NCBI GenBank assembly: GCA_028277745.1
Contig: JANQFR010000082.1
Span: forward strand, 1 to 64,000
Direction of reading: 5' to 3'
From: Phycisphaeraceae bacterium
Lineage (GTDB): Bacteria; Planctomycetota; Phycisphaerae; Phycisphaerales; Phycisphaeraceae
DNA: 64,000 nucleotides
In this document: positions 1-8,764 of the stretch, piece by piece
Layout: every line of letters starts with the position of its first letter
How positions within the stretch are numbered: position 1 is the first letter of the stretch
Program-made: the position numbers and the translations under genes
Notes under the pieces: generated by a model
What the model was told of the DNA's origin: nothing
Database searches by the model: none
What the model saw: the letters and a program-made list of their open reading frames with translations, nothing else

Positions 1-117
1 GCTCCTTTGTGTTGAAGGGGACTTTGCAACAGGAGTATGGACGCGAACTGCGCTGGGCGCAAGGGTTTAGGGCAACCGCGCATAATGTCCACGCATGCGA
101 GGCTTCCAACAACAAGA

Positions 118-137
118 CCCCGGGCGGAAGCCCGGGG
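118..137 (-). terminator. Hairpin terminator after the sigma factor gene
   Basis: An 8-bp perfect GC stem (CCCCGGGC / GCCCGGGG) closes a 4-nt loop 31 bases downstream of the sigma-factor stop. Read leftward it is followed by TCTTGTTGTTGG, a moderately U-rich tail, so an intrinsic terminator on the minus strand is likely. The same stem recurs at 6035-6053, so it may also belong to a dispersed repeat. Confidence 0.55.
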
Positions 138-167
138 CCTGGGTGCGCCGAGGTCACGAGGCTCGGG

Positions 168-1181
168 TCAGAGGAAATCGGTTTCGAGGGTGACGCGGAG
201 CTTTTCAAGGGCCTTGTTCTGGATCTGCCGGACGCGCTCCTTGGTGACGCCGATGATCTTGCCGACCTGTTCAAGGGTCAGGGGGTGGGGCTCTTCGTCG
301 GCGTCGTCGGGCTTCTTGCCCAACGCGAAGCGGTGCTCGATGACCTCCTGCTCGATGTCGGACAGGTCGGCGCGGTTCTGCTTGACGATGTCGCGCAGCT
401 CGTCGACGCAATCGTCTTCGTGCTCGGCCCGCTTCTCGTTGATGTGGTTGGACTTCTCGAGCGTGGGGTCGAAGTCGGTCGGGAACATCGAACGGTATTT
501 GCTGAGCTTAAGCCCCTGGCGGGAGAAGGCCTTGAGGATCGCGCGGCAGGCGTAGGTGCTGAACTTGAAGCCCCGGCTGATGTCGAACTTGTCCACCGCC
601 CGCAGCAGGGCCATGTTGCCCTCGCTGACCAAGTCGGCGAAGTCGAGCTCGGACATACGGGTCCGCTTGGCCATCGCCAGGACGAGGGCCAGGTTCGTCT
701 GGGCGATCTGATCGCGGTAGAGCTCGGCCTTGCGCCGCCAGACGAGCAGTTCATGCGCGACGCCCGTGTCGATCACGTGATCGTCGCGGACCTGGTCGCG
801 GAGCACGCACACGCGGAAGCGGCAGTAGTTGTACTGCAGGAACAGAGCCCGCTCCTGCTTGGCGCTGAGCAGGACGCTGCCGACGTTCTTCTGCGAACGG
901 GCGTCGGCGAACGTCGAGTCCATGACCGGGTGGTACCAGCTGGTGTCGGGCTTCTGGATCTCCGGCGCCTCGTCAAAAATCTGGCGCTCGGCCTCTTCGG
1001 GCGACAGGTCGAACAGGTCGCTGTCGATGTACTCGTACTTCTCGGCGAGCACCTGGCTCAACGCCGCCTCGTCCGCCCGGCTCAACTGGCGGGCGTGCTC
1101 GGTCATCCGGACCCGGTGCGAGCGTCGGGCCTGGGTCAAGGGGGAGAGGGTTTCGGTTCCCGGTGAGGTGGACGTGGTCAT
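168..1181 (-). CDS. RNA polymerase sigma-70 family factor
   Basis: Promoter-recognition subunit of RNA polymerase, about 337 aa. Region 2 lies in the middle of the protein: FADLVSEGNMALLRAVDKFD followed by SRGFKFSTYACRAILKAFSR, the core-binding and -10 recognition helices. Region 4 lies near the C-terminus (LTLEQVGKIIGVTKERVRQI), the -35 helix-turn-helix. Region 3 is short and there is no region 1.1, so it is smaller than a housekeeping RpoD and larger than an ECF factor. It is an RpoD-like alternative factor typical of planctomycetes. The frame also allows an ATG 18 bases upstream (1199), but AAAGGC sits about 9 bases before the ATG at 1181, so I chose the inner start. It diverges from sodA across about 490 bases of AT-rich spacer. 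Which regulon it serves cannot be read from sequence. Confidence 0.9.
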   Translation of the reverse strand: MTTSTSPGTETLSPLTQARRSHRVRMTEHARQLSRADEAALSQVLAEKYEYIDSDLFDLSPEEAERQIFDEAPEIQKPDTSWYHPVMDSTFADARSQKNVGSVLLSAKQERALFLQYNYCRFRVCVLRDQVRDDHVIDTGVAHELLVWRRKAELYRDQIAQTNLALVLAMAKRTRMSELDFADLVSEGNMALLRAVDKFDISRGFKFSTYACRAILKAFSRQGLKLSKYRSMFPTDFDPTLEKSNHINEKRAEHEDDCVDELRDIVKQNRADLSDIEQEVIEHRFALGKKPDDADEEPHPLTLEQVGKIIGVTKERVRQIQNKALEKLRVTLETDFL

Positions 1182-1668
1182 CTTTGACGCGCCTTTCATG
1201 GGCGGGGGCTACCATCCTATTCGGCCGGCCGACGCATCCTGGCGACGACCTCGTCCCGGCTTCTCCCGCTGAGTCCGCCACGCCAACCCAGATAACGGAC
1301 CTTGTTCATACGTCACAAACGGGCTTCCGGATCAGGCTTTTCCTTTAAAATGCGGAACTGGGGGAAGGATGTCAACCCTATTCTGGACGATTTCAGAGCG
1401 ATTTAGAATTCAGCCAACCCCTTCAATTGTATAAAACTATTTATAATAACATTTTAAATCTCAAAAAGAAATGAACGTTTTGAATGTTTTTCTTGTTCTC
1501 GGAAGCGAAAAACATTCAAAACGTTCTCGCCGCAGGGCCGGTTGACCCCGCCCGATCACACTCCTAAACTCGCTGACCGTCGGGCTCTGTTGCGACGGAT
1601 TTTCGCTCCACCCTTATGGCAAACCCCGCGGCCTCGGCCGCTTATTCCCCGAACCGGAGAACTTCCTC
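1182..1668. other. Divergent AT-rich spacer between sigma factor and sodA
   Basis: No credible coding frame. Positions 1405-1475 are far more AT-rich than the surroundings, as expected for promoter or UP-element DNA serving the two divergent genes. I could not place a convincing -35/-10 pair. The spacer holds a long perfect inverted repeat (listed separately). Confidence 0.5.
1473..1526. repeat. 20-bp perfect inverted repeat upstream of sodA
   Basis: Arms at 1473-1492 (GAACGTTTTGAATGTTTTTC) and 1507-1526 are exact reverse complements around a 14-nt loop. Because both flanking genes read away from it, it is not needed as a terminator for either. It could be the terminator of an unannotated small RNA, an mRNA leader structure, or a large operator. 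Confidence 0.8.
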
Positions 1669-2277
<609 letters not shown>

Positions 2278-2300
2278 GCCCAAGCGGTTGCGATATGTTT

Positions 2301-2359
2301 GAAATAGCCGGCGGGCTACGCCCGCCTGGACCAGGGCCGCGTAGCCGCCCGGCTATTTC
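2301..2359. terminator. Imperfect long inverted repeat between convergent genes
   Basis: Arms of about 21 bases (GAAATAGCCGGCGGGCTACG at 2301-2320 against the mirror ending 2359) with one offset pair. It sits between the sodA stop and the ankyrin stop, so it can terminate both. Related AGCCGG/CTACG hairpins occur at 10198-10219 and 34569-34611. Confidence 0.6.
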
Positions 2360-3894
2360 TACCTGCCGGCTACGTGCTCGCGCAGAACCGCGTCAACGTC
2401 GTCGCGCCCGGTAGGGATCGACTCGATCTCGAAAGCGCACCCGAGCTTCAGCAGCGTCCGCACGACCTCGGGGTAGCGGTCGCTGCTCGTGCCTTTCCAC
2501 CCGTGGACGGCGCCGTAGAGCGCCCACCCCAACGGGGTGGCGTGCTCATCGTGGTCGCGGTCTTCGAGGGGCGGGTCGTGGGGGAGGATGACCTCGAGCA
2601 GGTCGGGGTTGCCGTGGAACGCGGCCCAGTGCAGGGGGGTGGCGCCGTGCTGGCCCCGGGCGGTAACCGGGAAGCCGCGGTCGAGGAACGCGCGGACGGT
2701 CTCGGGGGCGTTGTGGCGCGCGGCGTCGGCGACCTGTCGCGTCGCTTGCTCGTCCAGCGAGGCGACCAGGCCGGGGTGTTCGGCCAGGACCGCGTCGGCC
2801 TCGTCCGGGGCGCCGGACCAGACCGCGTCCAGCAGCCGCTCGGCGGGGGAGGCGTACTCCAGCAGCACCGCGAGCGCGTCGGCCCGGCTGAAGTTCCGCG
2901 CGACCTGGAACACCGAGTGGTAAAAGCCGAGCTTCCACTGGTAGATGTGCCCGCCGTTCTTGGGGTTGCTGATCATCGGGAGCCATTCCTGGCTGACCCG
3001 CATGCGGACGCGGGACGGGTCTTCCTCCAGGTGTCGCCGCACGAGCTGGGCGTCGCCAATCGCGCAGGCCATCAGCAGGTCGGTCCGGGCCCCGTGTTCG
3101 ATCAGGCGCTTGCACAGATCGGGCTGGTCGACGAGGTACTGGGCGGGCGTGGACCCGTGGTCGATGTCGAGGGCGTCGATCTCGGCGCCGCGCTCGATGA
3201 GCAGGTCGATCACCTCGGTGGAGCCGGCGAAGTGCAGCGGACGCATGCCGTCGCCGCCCTTGGCGTTGGCCAGGGCCGGGTCGTCGTCGAGGAACCGACG
3301 GAGGTCGTCGATGCGGTTGAGCCGAGCGGCGGCCCAGACGGTCATCTTCACGCCGCGTTTCATAAACTCGTCGACCATGCCGGGGTCGACGCGGTCCATG
3401 AGCCCGAACCCGCCGGCCCACCAGTCGCTGACGGCGTTGACGTCGGCGCCGTGCTCCGCGAGCAGGTCCAGCAGCGCGGTCCAGTGGCCGACCTGGTGCA
3501 CCGCCCGGCCGCCGAAGCCGAACAGGGGGTCGTTGATCCGCTGGCGCACCTCGGCGTCCTGCTCCAGCAGCGTGCGCACCTGGGCGATGTCCTTGGCGTT
3601 GACCGCCGCGACGAACCGGTCGGTCGGGGTCTGGGTGAGCGACTCGATTTTCCGCTTCATCGCGGGCCACCCCGAGAAGCCGTAGCCCCGGGCGATGACG
3701 AGCTGGGCGTCGGCGAGCTTTGCCTCGGCGGGGGCGGGCGGGTCGGGGTGGAGGGCGCCGAACCGCTCGACGGCGTCGGCGTCGCCGGCCCACACGCCGC
3801 GGACCAGCCGCTTGGCGAGCTTCTGCTGCTTCTCCAGGCTGGGCTTGCTCGGCAGGGGCTCGATGAAACGCTTGGCGGATTCGTCGTTGCTCAT
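2359..3894 (-). CDS. Ankyrin-repeat protein (downstream of pair)
   Basis: A 511-aa protein made mostly of ankyrin repeats, which are helix-turn-helix protein-binding scaffolds. Repeat signatures are visible from about residue 120 onward, for example LLAEHGADVNAV, LLIERGAEIDALD and GATPLHWAAFHGNPDLLEV. The N-terminal 90 residues hold a short helical region without clear repeats. No signal peptide or membrane span is seen, so it is probably cytosolic. The start ATG overlaps the stop of the upstream ankyrin gene by 4 bases (ATGA), implying translational coupling. The two proteins share repeat style and probably arose by duplication. The binding partner is unknown. Confidence 0.85.
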   Translation of the reverse strand: MSNDESAKRFIEPLPSKPSLEKQQKLAKRLVRGVWAGDADAVERFGALHPDPPAPAEAKLADAQLVIARGYGFSGWPAMKRKIESLTQTPTDRFVAAVNAKDIAQVRTLLEQDAEVRQRINDPLFGFGGRAVHQVGHWTALLDLLAEHGADVNAVSDWWAGGFGLMDRVDPGMVDEFMKRGVKMTVWAAARLNRIDDLRRFLDDDPALANAKGGDGMRPLHFAGSTEVIDLLIERGAEIDALDIDHGSTPAQYLVDQPDLCKRLIEHGARTDLLMACAIGDAQLVRRHLEEDPSRVRMRVSQEWLPMISNPKNGGHIYQWKLGFYHSVFQVARNFSRADALAVLLEYASPAERLLDAVWSGAPDEADAVLAEHPGLVASLDEQATRQVADAARHNAPETVRAFLDRGFPVTARGQHGATPLHWAAFHGNPDLLEVILPHDPPLEDRDHDEHATPLGWALYGAVHGWKGTSSDRYPEVVRTLLKLGCAFEIESIPTGRDDVDAVLREHVAGR

Positions 3895-5822
3895 GCAGCG
3901 CCCCCTTCCGCCTTGACTTGCTCGGACGTCTTGGCGCCGAGCGAGCGCAGCCAGGCGGCGCAGTCGTCGTGTCCGGCCATATTCAACTCATCGAGGGGGG
4001 TGGTCCCGACGACGCTGAGCGGGTTGAGCGGGGCGCCGCGGTCGAGCAGATAAGCGATGCAGTCGCGCTGGCCGTTGATGCCGGCGACGCAGACCGCCAT
4101 CTTCAACTCGCCGGCGGGGTCGGAGGTGCTGTCGCGGTGGGGCATGTCGCCGTGGGGGTTGTGGAACGACCCGTCCGGCTTGAAGAAGGTTTTCACGAGG
4201 TCGAGCCGGCCGGCGCCGGCGGCGAGGGCAAGGTCGAAAGATGCGCCGCGTTCGAGGAGGCGCTGGGCGCATTTGAGTTGGCGGAAGATGACGGCGTCGA
4301 CGAGGGGCGTGCCGTTGCCGATGACGGCGCCGACGGCGTCGATGTCGGCGCCGTGATCGAGCAGAAAGTCGAGGGCGGCGACGTCGTCGCTGCTCGCGGC
4401 GTGGTGCAGGGGCGTCTCGCCGGTGTGGTCCGGGCCGAAGCGGGCGTTCACATCCGCGCCGCGATCGATCAGGAGTTGCAGCGTCTGGACGACACGCGAC
4501 CAATGCCCGGGGTAATCGACCGCCACGCGGATCAACAGCTCGTCGTTTTGACCTTCATAGGCGTAACGCATCGTGGCCAGTTCGGGCGTTTGGTCCAACA
4601 ATTCCGCCAGCGCTTCAACATCGCCGCGGATGACCGCGCTCACCGCGGATTGAAAACGAAAGCGCAGCGATGTGGGATCGGCGAGCTCCTGGCTGGTCAT
4701 CCCGCCGCGGCGGCGCAATTCACTGATCGCCTGCTTGGCGTTGCGTTGGATCGCAACATCCAGGGGGGTCCCGCGGGCGTCGTTGAGCCGATCGCTGCCC
4801 TCGGCCTTGTTGACGTCGGCGCCGCGTTGGGCGAGCAGCTCGATCACCGACCAGCGGTTGTGGTAAGCCGCTTGCTGCATGGCGGTCCCCCAATCGGCGA
4901 CCTCGTCGATGCGTTGGGGTTCGGTATCGAGGATGCGTCGCACCGTCCCCGACGCGTTCCACGCGGCGGCCTGTTGCAGGTTGGCGGGGAAGCCGCGCTC
5001 GATGAACAGGTCCATCACGTGGCCCTTGCCCTCGTGGGCGGCCCAGTCGGCCGGGTGGCCGCCGAAGAGCTTGTCGGCCGGGGCGTCGAACCGGGCGCCG
5101 TGGTCCAGCAGCAGGCGGGCGATCTTCACGTCGTTGCCGGACGCCGCGTGGTGCAGGGGCGTGCCGTGGGCGTGAAAGCCCTCAGGATTGAACGGCTTCG
5201 GGTCGACCCCGGCCTGCAGGAGCAGGCGCACCGATTCAACTTGATGATGGGTCACGGCCGCGGCGAGCGCCATTCGGCGTTGGGCCTCGTCGGCCCCGGC
5301 GAGCATCTGCTGGACCTGATCGGTCAACCCCAGCCCGGCGGCTCCGGCGAGGTTCAGCTCCGCCCCCAGCCGATGGAGCGTCAGGCAGGCGAGCGTTTCG
5401 CCGTGACCAAGGCCTGCGCCGAACCCGTCGTTCGGGTCGGCGCCATGCTGAACGAGGTTTTCGAGCAGCGCAACGGTCAACCCACACTGCCGCGGCACGC
5501 AGCCGGAGGCAACCAGCGCGATCACGGTCTCCCGCCGGTCCGGATGGGAGCTGGCGTTCACGTCCGCGCCGGCGTCGACGATCACATCCACAAGGTCGCA
5601 GATGTTGGCCGGCAGCTTGCCGTGGCGGACCGGGTTTTCGGCCGTGAAGTGCAGCAGCGTCGGGCGGGTGAAGTAGTTGCCGTCGAACGAGACGTGCTGA
5701 TGCACGAGCTGGGGGTGCATCGCCAGGTGCTCGCGCAGGCCGTCGGCGTCGCCGGCGTCCAACAGGTCAACCGCCCGGCGGAACGCCGGGTCCACGATAC
5801 GGTCACGATACGAATCGGTCAT
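3891..5822 (-). CDS. Ankyrin-repeat protein (upstream of pair)
   Basis: A 643-aa ankyrin-repeat protein, first gene of a two-gene operon with the 511-aa paralogue. Many repeats are visible, such as GTPLHHAASGNDVKIARLLL, LLAQRGADVNKAEG and GETPLHHAASSDDVAALDFL, covering most of the chain from about residue 40. No export signal. A strong AAGGAGG lies 7 bases before the ATG, so translation should be efficient. The function is unassigned: bacterial ankyrin proteins of this size act as inhibitors, scaffolds or stress proteins. Confidence 0.85.
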   Translation of the reverse strand: MTDSYRDRIVDPAFRRAVDLLDAGDADGLREHLAMHPQLVHQHVSFDGNYFTRPTLLHFTAENPVRHGKLPANICDLVDVIVDAGADVNASSHPDRRETVIALVASGCVPRQCGLTVALLENLVQHGADPNDGFGAGLGHGETLACLTLHRLGAELNLAGAAGLGLTDQVQQMLAGADEAQRRMALAAAVTHHQVESVRLLLQAGVDPKPFNPEGFHAHGTPLHHAASGNDVKIARLLLDHGARFDAPADKLFGGHPADWAAHEGKGHVMDLFIERGFPANLQQAAAWNASGTVRRILDTEPQRIDEVADWGTAMQQAAYHNRWSVIELLAQRGADVNKAEGSDRLNDARGTPLDVAIQRNAKQAISELRRRGGMTSQELADPTSLRFRFQSAVSAVIRGDVEALAELLDQTPELATMRYAYEGQNDELLIRVAVDYPGHWSRVVQTLQLLIDRGADVNARFGPDHTGETPLHHAASSDDVAALDFLLDHGADIDAVGAVIGNGTPLVDAVIFRQLKCAQRLLERGASFDLALAAGAGRLDLVKTFFKPDGSFHNPHGDMPHRDSTSDPAGELKMAVCVAGINGQRDCIAYLLDRGAPLNPLSVVGTTPLDELNMAGHDDCAAWLRSLGAKTSEQVKAEGGAA

Positions 5823-5999
5823 GACGGACCTCCTTCAAGGAAGGTGAGGCCGGGCGTCCGCGGGGTCCGGCGAAGGAAGTTCGTCACACTGGATGTACGC
5901 AATCAGAACAGGTGGGCGGCGCCCTTCCCGCGGACAGGGTGCGTCCTGCAACGCGGGGTTGACCATAACTGAACCAATCTGGGATTTCAAGGGATTTGG

Positions 6000-6119
6000 T
6001 GAAACCGCAGATGAACGCGGATGAACGCAGAGGCCCCCGGGCGGAGCCCGGGGCTAACAGAGGCGTAAAAGAAAGACACCGAAACAATCGGCGTTCATCC
6101 GCGTTCATCTGCGGTTTCA
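6000..6119. repeat. 29-bp perfect inverted repeat with nested hairpin
   Basis: Arms 6000-6028 and 6091-6119 are exact reverse complements. Each arm carries two tandem GATGAACGC-like units. Inside the 62-base loop is a second perfect 8-bp stem (6035-6042 / 6046-6053), the same CCCCGGGC stem found at 118-137. It lies between the start of the ankyrin operon and the start of the fucosidase gene, so it is not a terminator for either gene. No coding frame, so it may be a non-autonomous repeat element. Confidence 0.8.
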
Positions 6120-6174
6120 TGATTTAAAGACCGCGAGTCTGCTACCATCCGCGGCCGATCTGATGGAGAACGTT

Positions 6175-7395
6175 ATGGAAACGCAACGCACCGACTGGTT
6201 TGAATCCGCGCGATTCGGCATGTTCCTCCACTGGGGGCTTTACGCCCTGCTGGGCCGGGGGGAATGGGTCAGGAACCGCGAGCAGGTCCCGGCCGACGAA
6301 TACGCATCGCTCGCCGACCGGTTCGACCCGGTGGATTACGACCCGCGGGCGTGGGCGCAGCTCGCGGTCGAGACGGGGATGAAGTACGTGGTGCTGACCA
6401 CCAAACACCACGAGGGGTTTTGCCTGTGGGACTCCAAGGCGTGCTCTTTCAACGCGGTCAACAGCGGCGCGAAGCGCGATCTTCTGGCAGAGTATGTCGA
6501 GGCGGTGCGTGGCGCGGGCCTGAAGGTGGGGTTTTACTACTCGCTGGGCGACTGGCATCACCCGGACTGGAAGGCGGGCTACGAGGGCGACACAGGCGCG
6601 GCCGACCGGTTCATGGACTACACGCACGAACTGGTGCGCGAGTTGATGACCGGATACGGGCGGATCGACATTCTCTGGTACGACCTGCCGCAGAACTACA
6701 GCGCGGCTCAATGGCGCTCGGTCGATCTCAACGCGAAGGTGCGCCAGCTTCAACCGCACATCCTGATCAACAACCGGGCGATGACCACGGAAGACTTCGC
6801 GACGCCCGAGCAGCACATCACCGCGGCGCAGGCGGGCCGGATGTGGGAGTCCTGCATGACGCTGAACCGGTCGTGGGGGTACTGCCCCAGCGACACGGAC
6901 TACAAGTCGCCCCGCGAGGTGGTCCAGTCGCTGGCGTCGGCCGCGGCGGGGGGAGGCAACCTGCTGCTCAACGTCGGGCCCGACCCGGCCGGACGCATCC
7001 CCGAACCCGCCCAGGAGGTGTTGCGCCAAGTCGGCGGCTGGCTCGAAACGCACGGCCAGGCCATCTACGGGTCGCAACGCCACGGCATGAGCTGGAACCT
7101 CTGGGGGCCGACCACCGCCCGCGACAACACCGCGTACCTCCACCTCGAACGATGTTTCGGCGATCGGCTTACCGTCGGCGCCCTGACCGGTCGGGTCGAG
7201 CGGGCCTCGCTGTTGACGACCGGCCAGGCGTTGCGGGTGGAGCAGGATGAATGCCGGGCGATCCTCACCGGCCTGCCCAAGGAGGCGGCCGACCCGCTGA
7301 TGAGCGTGGTGAAGCTCGAGCTCGACCGCCCGCCCGCGCAGGACTTCACGCCGAGCCTGGGCACGGCCGACATTTTCCCCGATCTGCCGGCGTAG
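6175..7395 (+). CDS. Alpha-L-fucosidase, GH29 family
   Basis: Retaining glycosidase predicted to release alpha-L-fucose from glycans. About 406 aa. The family's N-terminal signature is clear (ESARFGMFLHWGLYALLGRG), followed by KYVVLTTKHHEGFCLWDS, whose histidines bind the substrate. The nucleophile should be Asp170 in RIDILWYDLPQ. The C-terminal part contains GGGNLLLNVGPDPAGRIPE, which is diagnostic of GH29. No signal peptide, so it acts on imported oligosaccharides or is exported by other means. The frame allows an ATG at 6163, but GGAG lies 7 bases before the ATG at 6175, so the inner start is preferred. It stands alone between a repeat and a convergent gene. Confidence 0.92.
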   Translation: METQRTDWFESARFGMFLHWGLYALLGRGEWVRNREQVPADEYASLADRFDPVDYDPRAWAQLAVETGMKYVVLTTKHHEGFCLWDSKACSFNAVNSGAKRDLLAEYVEAVRGAGLKVGFYYSLGDWHHPDWKAGYEGDTGAADRFMDYTHELVRELMTGYGRIDILWYDLPQNYSAAQWRSVDLNAKVRQLQPHILINNRAMTTEDFATPEQHITAAQAGRMWESCMTLNRSWGYCPSDTDYKSPREVVQSLASAAAGGGNLLLNVGPDPAGRIPEPAQEVLRQVGGWLETHGQAIYGSQRHGMSWNLWGPTTARDNTAYLHLERCFGDRLTVGALTGRVERASLLTTGQALRVEQDECRAILTGLPKEAADPLMSVVKLELDRPPAQDFTPSLGTADIFPDLPA

Positions 7396-7450
7396 TTGTA
7401 GCTTGTGTGGACCTTTTCCACGTCATCCATGCACCTGTGGCTCTTTTCGC

Positions 7451-7526
7451 AGCCGCGACGTCGCGGTCGCGGTCGAGTCACCGCAAGATTAGCGCCGTGG
7501 CGGACCGCGACGGGGACGTCGCGGCT
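7451..7526. repeat. 12-bp inverted repeat in convergent spacer
   Basis: AGCCGCGACGTC (7451-7462) and its exact complement (7515-7526) flank 52 bases. The spacer 7396-7690 also holds two copies of TCCACGTCATC, at 7417-7427 and 7567-7577. No gene is seen here. Confidence 0.55.
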
Positions 7527-7623
7527 AATAACCAATACAAAATACGCGGAACAACTGCGTGGCCAATGTCCACGTCATCTAAGAATATGAGTGAAAAGCG
7601 ATCCAATAGAGTGTGTGATCCAT

Positions 7624-7650
7624 CCGGACCTTCGCTCCGCTCAGGTCCGG
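7624..7650 (-). terminator. Hairpin downstream of the DNA glycosylase gene
   Basis: An 8-bp stem CCGGACCT / AGGTCCGG with an 11-nt loop, 41 bases past the glycosylase stop on the minus strand. No strong U tract follows, so the terminator role is inferred from position only. Confidence 0.4.
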
Positions 7651-7690
7651 CTTCACATGCGCATTCTTGAGGCCAACGCTAAACGGGCCG

Positions 7691-8617
7691 TTATTGTCTA
7701 CCCGCCACCTGCCCCCCAGGCCCGCCTTCGAGTTCTTCGATGCTGCGCGGCCAGTCGGACTTGAGCAGGCGCGACAACGAGCGGTCGGCCAGGAGCTTGC
7801 CCCCGGTCTGGCACGTCGGGCAGTAGTTGGTTTCGTTCTCGGCGTAGCGGATGCGTTGGATCGGGGTGGAGCACACGGGGCAGGGCTGCTGGAACTTGCC
7901 GTGGGCGGCGAAGTCGGGGCGGAAGGCGGTGATGTCGCCGGGGCCGGGGAAGCGGTCCTTGAATTGATCGCGGAGGACGTCGATCCAGTGGGTAAGGGTG
8001 TCGCGGGCGGCGCGGTGGAGTTGGGTGACCTCGTCGTCGCTGAGCTTGGCGGTGAGCTTGACGGGCGAGAGGCGGGCGGCGTGGAGGATCTCGTCGGAAT
8101 AGGCGTTGCCGATGCCGTCGAAGAGGCGGGGATCGGTGAGCGCGCGTTTGAGGGTGTGGTTTTCGGCGGTGAGGCGGTGGGCGAACGCGTCACGATCGGC
8201 GTCGAGGACGTCGAGGCCGGCGCGGCGGTGTTCGGCGAGGGCGGCCTCGCCGCGGACGAGGTGGAGCGACGCGCGTTTCTTGGGGCTGGCCTCGGTGAAG
8301 AGCACGGCGCCGTCGGGGAAGCGGAACACGGCGAGGCCGATCTTGCCGGGGGGCTTGGCCCGGGGCTGGTCCGACCAGCGGAGCCGGCCGGCGATCATGA
8401 GATGGAGGACCAGGGACAACTCGTCGTCGAGTCGCCAGACCAACCGCTTGCCCAGCCGGTTCACCGCCCGAACGGTCTTGCCCTCGGCGTCAAAGAGGGG
8501 CGGATCGACGCTACGGAGCACGAACGGGCTGGAGAGCACGACGGCTTCGAGCCGTCGCCCTACGATCGTCCGCTCGAGGGCGTCCAGGTAGACCACGATG
8601 TCGGGCAGTTCCGGCAC
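7691..8617 (-). CDS. mutM: Formamidopyrimidine-DNA glycosylase family (Fpg/Nei)
   Basis: Base-excision repair enzyme of about 308 aa that removes oxidised purines such as 8-oxoguanine and nicks the abasic site. The start is GTG at 8617, giving PELPD directly after the initiator: Pro2 is the Schiff-base nucleophile and Glu3 the general acid, and AGGGG lies 6 bases upstream. An upstream TTG (8644) would bury the essential proline and is rejected. The helix-two-turn-helix is seen in [15 protein letters not shown]-terminal zinc finger has CPVC and CPTC pairs. [11 protein letters not shown] matches the family's LHLxMxGRL strand. Whether it prefers 8-oxoG (Fpg) or pyrimidine lesions (Nei) cannot be told, so the symbol is provisional. 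Confidence 0.88.
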   Translation of the reverse strand: MPELPDIVVYLDALERTIVGRRLEAVVLSSPFVLRSVDPPLFDAEGKTVRAVNRLGKRLVWRLDDELSLVLHLMIAGRLRWSDQPRAKPPGKIGLAVFRFPDGAVLFTEASPKKRASLHLVRGEAALAEHRRAGLDVLDADRDAFAHRLTAENHTLKRALTDPRLFDGIGNAYSDEILHAARLSPVKLTAKLSDDEVTQLHRAARDTLTHWIDVLRDQFKDRFPGPGDITAFRPDFAAHGKFQQPCPVCSTPIQRIRYAENETNYCPTCQTGGKLLADRSLSRLLKSDWPRSIEELEGGPGGQVAGRQ

Positions 8618-8764
8618 GGCGCCCCTTTTGCATGAATTCCGCAAGCACGGCTGGTGTGGGCCATGCGGCCCGCTATTATCGGTGGGCCTGCATTTAGTTT
8701 CACCACGCTTTCCGCGACAACCGATACCCGCAATACCTCAACACGATATCAGGGGATGTAAGGG

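Noticed and set aside
5884..6120. 78-aa reverse frame in the ankyrin-fucosidase spacer
   Set aside because: Half of it is the 29-bp inverted repeat and nested hairpin; no ribosome site or recognisable protein.
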